36,098 nucleotides of DNA from Seminavis robusta (taxonomy: Eukaryota; Bacillariophyta; Bacillariophyceae; Naviculales; Naviculaceae): the NCBI GenBank assembly GCA_903772945.1, contig CAICTM010001143.1, positions 1 to 36,098 of the forward strand, in the 5' to 3' direction. Under the pieces are notes generated by a model. That model did not search any database and was not told the origin of the DNA. It saw nothing but the letters and a program-made list of their open reading frames with translations. Shown here piece by piece: positions 30,943 to 36,098 of the stretch (its first letter is position 1; every line of letters begins with the position of its first letter). The position numbers and the translations under genes were made by a program.

Positions 30943-32820
30943 TTACGACCTGGTGGCCTGCTTCAAGAGAGCAAAGAACGCGTCTTTCTCTGCCGCCACA
31001 CCCGGATCCACCGAAAGGATGCGAAGCTGCGCCTTGTAGAGTGGCTTTTGCCTCTTTCCCAAGAAACGGGATTTGTTGACCGTCTTTTGCGTCAATTCAC
31101 AACACTCCCCGTTCAGCTGTTGGAACGTGCAATTCTTGGAGAGGCGAAGGGTACGTTCCGGTACCATCTTGTCACGAATCGTCACTTTTCCGCCTTGACC
31201 TTGATGGCCGCCGTTGCCTTGCTTTTTCTCCACGGCTTCCTTGCTAAAGAAGGGGAACAAGTGCTCCATGGCAACGCGGGGGTCGCATCCTGGATAGATC
31301 TTGGGATCACCAAAGTCCACTTCGGTAGCCATGGTGAATGGCGAGAGATCAAAAATGTGCAGGTACTGATCCACCGTGATGACTGCCAAGGCAATCCTCC
31401 ACCTATCGGCGGCACTCATGGGAGTGTACGAGTTCTTCCATTCCATGACGCGGGCCGTAATGACCAATCCCTCACAGTCCAGACCAAAGCCGGCCGCCGA
31501 ATCATCGGGCAGGGAGAGCTGGAATTCATCGGGCAAGTTTGCCTCGACGTGCGATTTGACTCTCTTTTCCATATCCGAGTGGATGGCTTCGAGGGAATTG
31601 ACCATCATGGCCGATCCACTGGGAAGCTTCATGTCGGCTTCTTCTCCAATGCTCTTGAATAGCTTTTGGAGACAGTTCAAGAACTGGACCATGCATTCGT
31701 TCAACTTGATGCGACGAGTGACTTCCATTTCCTTGCTGGAAGCGGCGAGCCTAACAATCTCGGGTCCACGTTTCTCCCAGGTGGATCTCTGGAGGGACAC
31801 GGACATTTGATACTGCATCTCGACGACCCACAAATCTTCGATGGGGATATGCTGGACGTCTGCTTGCTGGACGCTGTCGGCTGGTTCCTCGAAATTGTTG
31901 GCAACGGGGGCACCTGCTGACCCAGAATCCATGCTCTTGGCAGCTGTCCTCCAGTACGCCTCTGATAGTAGATAATGCAGTATTTGGGAAGAAGGATTAG
32001 TAGGAGACAAGAGATTATAATCAGTAGAACAAACAGGGGCCGTCCCAACATAGATTGAGAAGCACCGTGGAGTTGACATGAAAACAGCAAGCGACTTACC
32101 CCAAGTTTTCTGAACCTGCGCTTCCATGTGCTCTAGTTCTGCCAGAATAGGTTTTCCAACGTTTTCAAATTGATTCTTTTGATCCTGCAAGGCATCCTGA
32201 AAGGACGATAGAACCGAGACGACATTGTCCTCAATATCGACGGCACTTTCTTCCAGAGTCGCCGCCAAAATGGTGTTGGCTTCCTGCCAGGAATGCAACA
32301 AGGCGGCCGAGGGAGAGGAATCTCTAGGAGCCTGCGTGACTCCCCTCTGTGTAATTGCCCGCGCATATTGACTCTGTGCAATGGAAGTGCCCAATGCCAA
32401 CCGGTAGACCTTGGCGGTTTCATCGAAACTGTTCTGCAGGAGATCCATGAGACTTTTAAAGTAGAGCTGCGTGGCTTCCAATTTCGCACTAAAGGTCGTG
32501 CGCCGCTGGGCTTCGTAGGCACGCAGTTCTTCAAAGAGTTCCGTGCGAATCACTTGCTTCTTGTTTTGTTCCTGCCAACGGAGCAACTGAAACGGAGGAG
32601 GCTTGGCCGCTTTCTTCTTGCGCTGCTCATCGCGGGCCAACTCTTCTTGCTCGTCATTGAAGGAAGGATCTTCCGTGTTACGATCCATGGCCTCGTCTTC
32701 TTCCCAGGGGTCGTGGGGCTCTTCCTCTTCGTCACAGTCACTTCCAACCGCCTCCTCAACAGGAAGTACCGCAATCACTCGAGGTTCATTGTCGAACCGG
32801 ACGTGATAAGCTGTGCTCAT
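30943..32820 (-). CDS. Coiled-coil protein of unknown function with a frame-preserving intron
   Basis: The frame is open from 32820 to 30943. A strong splice pair lies inside it: donor GTAAGT at 32099 and acceptor CAG at 31962, removing 138 nt. Spliced, exons 32820-32100 and 31961-30943 give 579 residues; unspliced, the frame stays open and gives 625. The translated intron (Phe/Ser/Cys-rich) is unlike the charged helical sequence around it, so splicing is likely. Start: the ATG at 32820; two codons upstream is only a GTG. The N-terminus is acidic (EEEEPHDPWEEDE), followed by a long Gln/Glu/Ala-rich coiled coil (about 70-260), another helical part (to about 430), then a mixed C-terminal domain with hydrophobic strands (RWRIALAVITVDQYLHIFDL) that might be PH-like. 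No family was recognised. No signal peptide or membrane segment is visible. Confidence 0.85.
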   Translation of the reverse strand: MSTAYHVRFDNEPRVIAVLPVEEAVGSDCDEEEEPHDPWEEDEAMDRNTEDPSFNDEQEELARDEQRKKKAAKPPPFQLLRWQEQNKKQVIRTELFEELRAYEAQRRTTFSAKLEATQLYFKSLMDLLQNSFDETAKVYRLALGTSIAQSQYARAITQRGVTQAPRDSSPSAALLHSWQEANTILAATLEESAVDIEDNVVSVLSSFQDALQDQKNQFENVGKPILAELEHMEAQVQKTWGKSLAVFMSTPRCFSIYVGTAPVCSTDYNLLSPTNPSSQILHYLLSEAYWRTAAKSMDSGSAGAPVANNFEEPADSVQQADVQHIPIEDLWVVEMQYQMSVSLQRSTWEKRGPEIVRLAASSKEMEVTRRIKLNECMVQFLNCLQKLFKSIGEEADMKLPSGSAMMVNSLEAIHSDMEKRVKSHVEANLPDEFQLSLPDDSAAGFGLDCEGLVITARVMEWKNSYTPMSAADRWRIALAVITVDQYLHIFDLSPFTMATEVDFGDPKIYPGCDPRVAMEHLFPFFSKEAVEKKQGNGGHQGQGGKVTIRDKMVPERTLRLSKNCTFQQLNGECCELTQKTVNKSRFLGKRQKPLYKAQLRILSVDPGVAAEKDAFFALLKQATRS

Positions 32821-33679
32821 CTTCACTTGGTTTCTTCGGTGTTGGCTGTTTCTATGCCAAACTTATGGACTGTAGTTGTATAGAGGTGGCAGTACCCATA
32901 TCTTTGGCAAAAGGTCATTTTGGAATTGGATCCTAAATCTGCAGTGTCGGATAGCTCGAGGGCCCTCAAAAACTGGAACGATTTTAGTATGGGTTAGAGT
33001 TTCTTAGGGATGAGGATACTATGTGGCCTTTAAGTCCTCGCTCGAAATCTGCACTTTAAGTATCTGAATGTCCTACCGTACCGGTGCAGATGTCAGTCGT
33101 CTACTAGTACAGTCGTAGTGGATCCGGCAGCAGCTTTTCCACCCCCCTTTGATCTCCGATCTCCGATGCCCATCCTCGTCCTCCTCACATTGACTCTATG
33201 AAGGCTGCATTTGAGGACATGCTGTACCTCACTACCCGAACATGTATCTGAATCCGAGGAAGCATCTGATTGCGATTGATTCGTCCTCATTGTCAAACCT
33301 GACTGTCCCCGCCTACCGATAGAAAAAAACTCTTCTCTTCCGCTTCCATACCAGCAAGTATATCAGGGCACCTCGTCGCTGTCGATAGCATCTATCCCAG
33401 CAGCAATCCGTGCTTGCCTCACTGCAATCTGCAGGTGCTATTGACGGACTCGCACTTTCCGGTGCTTTTTCCCACAAAGTTGTTGCAGCGGAGAGGGCAT
33501 AGAATAGGGAAGCTATCTTCCTGTATGGAAGGGCAAACGCTTCAAACGCCTTTCTCGGCGAGGGACCAGTAATGAAAACGCTGGCCGAAGAGGGAAACTA
33601 CAAAGACTTTGCTCAGTGCAGTTAACTTTAGAATTCGAAGGTACTGGTAGCAGGTACTAGCTAGCTTCCGCACGTTTCC
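32821..33679. other. Intergenic region between the coiled-coil gene and Cys-rich copy B
   Basis: About 860 bp containing the promoter side of the coiled-coil gene and the 3' side of the Cys-rich gene. A short direct repeat GATCTCCGATCTCCGAT lies near 33150. A 67-codon minus-strand frame at 33093-33296 has no recognisable features. Nothing else is supported. Confidence 0.45.
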
Positions 33680-36098
33680 TCATTGGATCACCTCGCCATA
33701 GTAGTTTTCAAAGACAACCTTGCCACCTCTACAGCGCCCACAATAATCAGACTCATACAACCTTATGAGTCGAGTTTGCTCTGTGGGAATGCAAAGCTCA
33801 CGATAACCGTGCCCTTTCACCAAGTGACAAACACTTGCGTACCCTGGTTGGATGCCGTAGCCTTCTCCACACGGGTAATCCCAGTCGGAACAGTAAGATC
33901 CTTGACTCGAGGTACCCTCCATATTTGAGCCCAATCCTCTGGCTTCCCTTGCGCCTGCCAGAGAACATAAAACCACGGTTGTTAGTCTTGGCACTGTCAA
34001 CCCATCCATCTTGGCCGTTATTTCGGGATGTATCTTCTCATATTCTCTCCCACAACTCACGAAGCTTGCGTGCCATCACCTCAAATCCTCCTTGGCAAGG
34101 ACCGCAATAGTCATGCTCAAAGTACACCAGCGTTTCTGACATTTCTTCTTTAATGCACAAGGTGTGGTATCCCCACAAATAGGAATAGTGACAGACTGAA
34201 ACCATGCGGGCGTCAGTTTTACCCTGAGGGCCACATGGGAATGCATCTGACAGACAGTAAGGCTCGTGATCATCTTCAATGTCCTCAGGTGGTTGGCTCT
34301 TACAAGACTCAGAGCTGCAGAAGAGCTCTTTTGCTGGAGCTGGTTCATCTGCCAAATCTTGATCCAGCTTTGCTTCATACCACAGGAGGTCACGGTTGCG
34401 AGTCGTTGAACACTCCCCACATGTGGAATACACAGTCATATCACTATACTTCTGGCAACCATAACTGCCGGTATCTGCAGCCGATGTTTTTCGGCAATAT
34501 CTCATTTTCGTTCCACTGCTACCGGCACAGTTATGATCTTCTGCGGGACAGGTTGATGCATCAAAGTCTCCTTCATTGCAGGGGCCACAGGTAGAGTACT
34601 GGCCAAACTCGGTGGCCTTGATACATGAGTACGTGCCAGCATCAGAAGCCGAGTCTCGGCTACAGGCTACATAGTAGTTGATGTTTGACTTTGTGGCACA
34701 GATGTAGGAATCGTCACACGTCAATGAAGATCCGATGGATGGCATTGCTGTGGGTGGCGGTTTAGTGGGACCAGCAGTTGGACCACTCGTGGGTGGTGCC
34801 GTGGGGGATTTAGTTGGACCAGCAGTGGTGTTCGAGTAGGTCCGCTTGTGGGTGGCGTGGTTGGTGATTTAGTGGGACAGCAGTGGGTGACTTTGTGGGA
34901 CCAGCAGTTGGTGATTTAGTGGGGCCGGCTGTTGGACCACTTGTGGGTGCGCCGTGGGGGATTTAGTGGGACCAGCAGTTGGACCGCTTGTGGGTGGTGT
35001 GTGGGTGATTTAGTGGACAGCAGTTGGACCGCTTGTGGGCGGTGCAGTGGGTGATTTGTGGACCAGCAGTTGGTGATTTAGTGGACGGCTGTTGGACCAC
35101 TTGTGGGTGGGCCGTGGGGGATTTAGTGGGACCAGCAGTTAGGTCCGCTTGTGGGTGGCGTGGTTGGTGATTTAGTGGGACCAGCAGTTGGTGACTTTGT
35201 GGGACAGCAGTTGGTGATTTAGTGGACCGGCTGTTGGTCCCTCGTGGGTGCTGCAGTGGGTGATTTAGTGGGACCAGCAGTGGGTGATTTAGTGGGACCG
35301 CAGTTGGTCCCTGTGGGATTTTAGTGGGACCCAGTAGGGGACTTATTGGGACCAGCAGTGGGTGCTTAGTGGGACCAGCAGTATGGTCCGCTTGTGGGTG
35401 GCGTGGTTGGTGATTTTAGTGGGACCAGCAGTTGGTGACTTTGTGGGACCAGCAGTTGGTGATTTAGTGGGACCGGCTGTTGGACCACTTGTGGGTGGTG
35501 CCGTGGGGGATTTAGTGGGACCAGCAGTGGGTGATTTAGTGGGACCAGCAGTGGGTCCACTTGTGGGTGGCGCGGTTGGCGACTTAGTGGGACCAGCAGT
35601 GGGTGATTTTGTGGGACCAGCAGTTGGTGATTTAGTGGGACCGGCTGTTGGACCACTGTGGGTGGCGCCGTGGGGGATTTAGTGGGACCAGCAGTGGGTG
35701 ACTTAGTGGGACCAGCAGTAGGTCCGCTTGTGGGTGCGCGGTTGGTGATTAGTGGGACAGCAGTGCGCTGTTGGGGCTGGGTGACTTTGTTGGGACCAGC
35801 AGTTGGACCACTTGTGGGTGGCGGTGTGGTGATTTAGTGGGACCAGCAGTTTGGGAATTTGTGGGAGCAGCAGTGGTGATTTCAGTTGGTGATTTAGTGG
35901 GACCGGCTGTTGGACCACTTGTGGGTGGCGCCGTGGGGGATTTAGTGGGACCAGCAGTGGGTGATTAGTGGGACCAGCAGTAGGTCCGCTTGTGGGTGGC
36001 GGTTGGTTGATTTAGTGGGACCAGCAGTGGGTGACTTTGTGGGACAGCAGTTGGTGATTAGTGGGACCTCGGCTGTTGGACCACTTGTGGGTGGCGCC
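33680..36098 (-). CDS. PT-repeat Cys-rich module protein, copy B (5' partial, spliced)
   Basis: The PT-rich N-terminal region (36098 to 34746, frame broken by small indels) leads into a clean Cys-rich part from 34745. Without splicing it stops at 34038. A strong donor GTGAGT begins at 34060 and an acceptor TTCTCTGGCAG ends at 33955; removing these 106 nt keeps the frame (phase 1, C/GC) and adds a fourth copy of the Cys module (DYPCGEG, then SVCH, GYRELCI, SDYCGRC) ending at 33680. All four modules share D-x2-C, a second Cys, [GA]-x-[YH]-x-C (or G-Y-x-x-L-C) and C-G-x-C. An alternative is a separate small gene starting at 34009, whose weak signal-like N-terminus would come from the intron. The paralogue at 1746-2516 is nearly identical over the first module and a half, then much more diverged. 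A secreted, mucin-like surface role is inferred. Confidence 0.75.
34746..36098 (-). repeat. Tandem array encoding (PTxx)n in copy B
   Basis: The same 12-nt P-T-x-x submotif as at the left edge, with a slightly different higher-order mix (PTAG, PTKS, PTAP, PTSG with GTGGGTGGCGC variants). It is coded on the minus strand, in frame with the Cys-rich domain at its left end, and continues past the window edge. Single-base deletions break the frame at many points. The array has the same orientation as the one at 1-1745. Confidence 0.88.

Noticed and set aside
30910..31662. 250-codon plus-strand frame
   Set aside because: It is antisense to the C-terminal half of the coiled-coil gene, whose splice sites and codon pattern are consistent on the minus strand.
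32293..32883. 196-codon plus-strand frame
   Set aside because: It mirrors the coiled-coil gene on the opposite strand and shows no features of its own.
33680..34009. Independent small secreted gene starting MDGLTVPRL
   Set aside because: Its apparent signal peptide is intron sequence if the phase-matched GTGAGT/CAG pair is used, and the Cys module then continues the series in copy B. Kept as an alternative only.
1..36098. A circular molecule, since the two edge arrays share orientation
   Set aside because: Shared low-complexity repeats at both ends do not show overlap, and the gene content is nuclear. An assembly break in repeats is simpler.
1..36098. tRNA or rRNA genes
   Set aside because: No stretch read as a convincing cloverleaf with B-box or as rRNA; I could not run a covariance-model search, so short RNAs may be missed.

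Overview
The window looks like nuclear DNA of a diatom, most likely a raphid pennate; the intergenic word style recalls Seminavis robusta, but that is an inference. Supporting signs are spliced genes with short GT-AG introns of about 60-190 nt, a plastid-type bipartite leader with a twin-arginine segment, a guanylate cyclase/phosphodiesterase fusion of the diatom type, BspA/DUF285 repeats, Pro/Thr- and Ser/Pro-rich secreted proteins, and long gene-poor gaps full of palindromic words such as AGCTAGCT and GGTACCGG.

Layout. Both edges are (PTxx)n-coding tandem arrays (1-1745 and 34746-36098), each attached to a paralogous Cys-rich protein: gene A on + (1746-2516) and gene B on - (36098-33680). 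They point inward. Between them lie: a 16-exon receptor-type guanylate cyclase/cyclic-nucleotide phosphodiesterase (8336-3200, -), whose exons I rebuilt to an in-frame 1265-residue protein; a gene-poor stretch (8.3-13 kb) with a complete hAT-type MITE (10045-10555, 8-bp target duplication) and a second inverted-repeat element; a membrane-anchored ankyrin protein (15007-12983, -); a small putative thylakoid-lumen protein (16076-15618, -), divergent from an LRAT/NC-domain protein lacking the usual nucleophile Cys (16944-18896, +); a secreted DUF285-repeat protein with a GC-AG intron (19668-20978, +); a SAM-domain class III cyclase (22472-21378, -); a type I metacaspase (26521-25110, -); a frameshifted beta-propeller remnant (27372-27814); a type II membrane protein with Ser/Pro stalks (28859-30313, +); and a conserved-looking coiled-coil protein of unknown function with a frame-preserving intron (32820-30943, -).

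Functional reading. Two of the genes are class III cyclases with a guanylate-type Glu at the first specificity position, one of them fused to its own phosphodiesterase, so cyclic-nucleotide signalling is the clearest shared theme. The flanking genes (PT-rich Cys-module proteins, DUF285 protein, Ser/Pro stalk protein) are cell-surface or secreted types. This is eukaryotic DNA, so no operons are implied. The most novel material is the repeated Cys module of the PT-rich proteins, the 11- and 18-nt microexons in the cyclase/PDE gene, and the foldback junction in the left array. No RNA genes, CRISPR arrays or viral genes were found.
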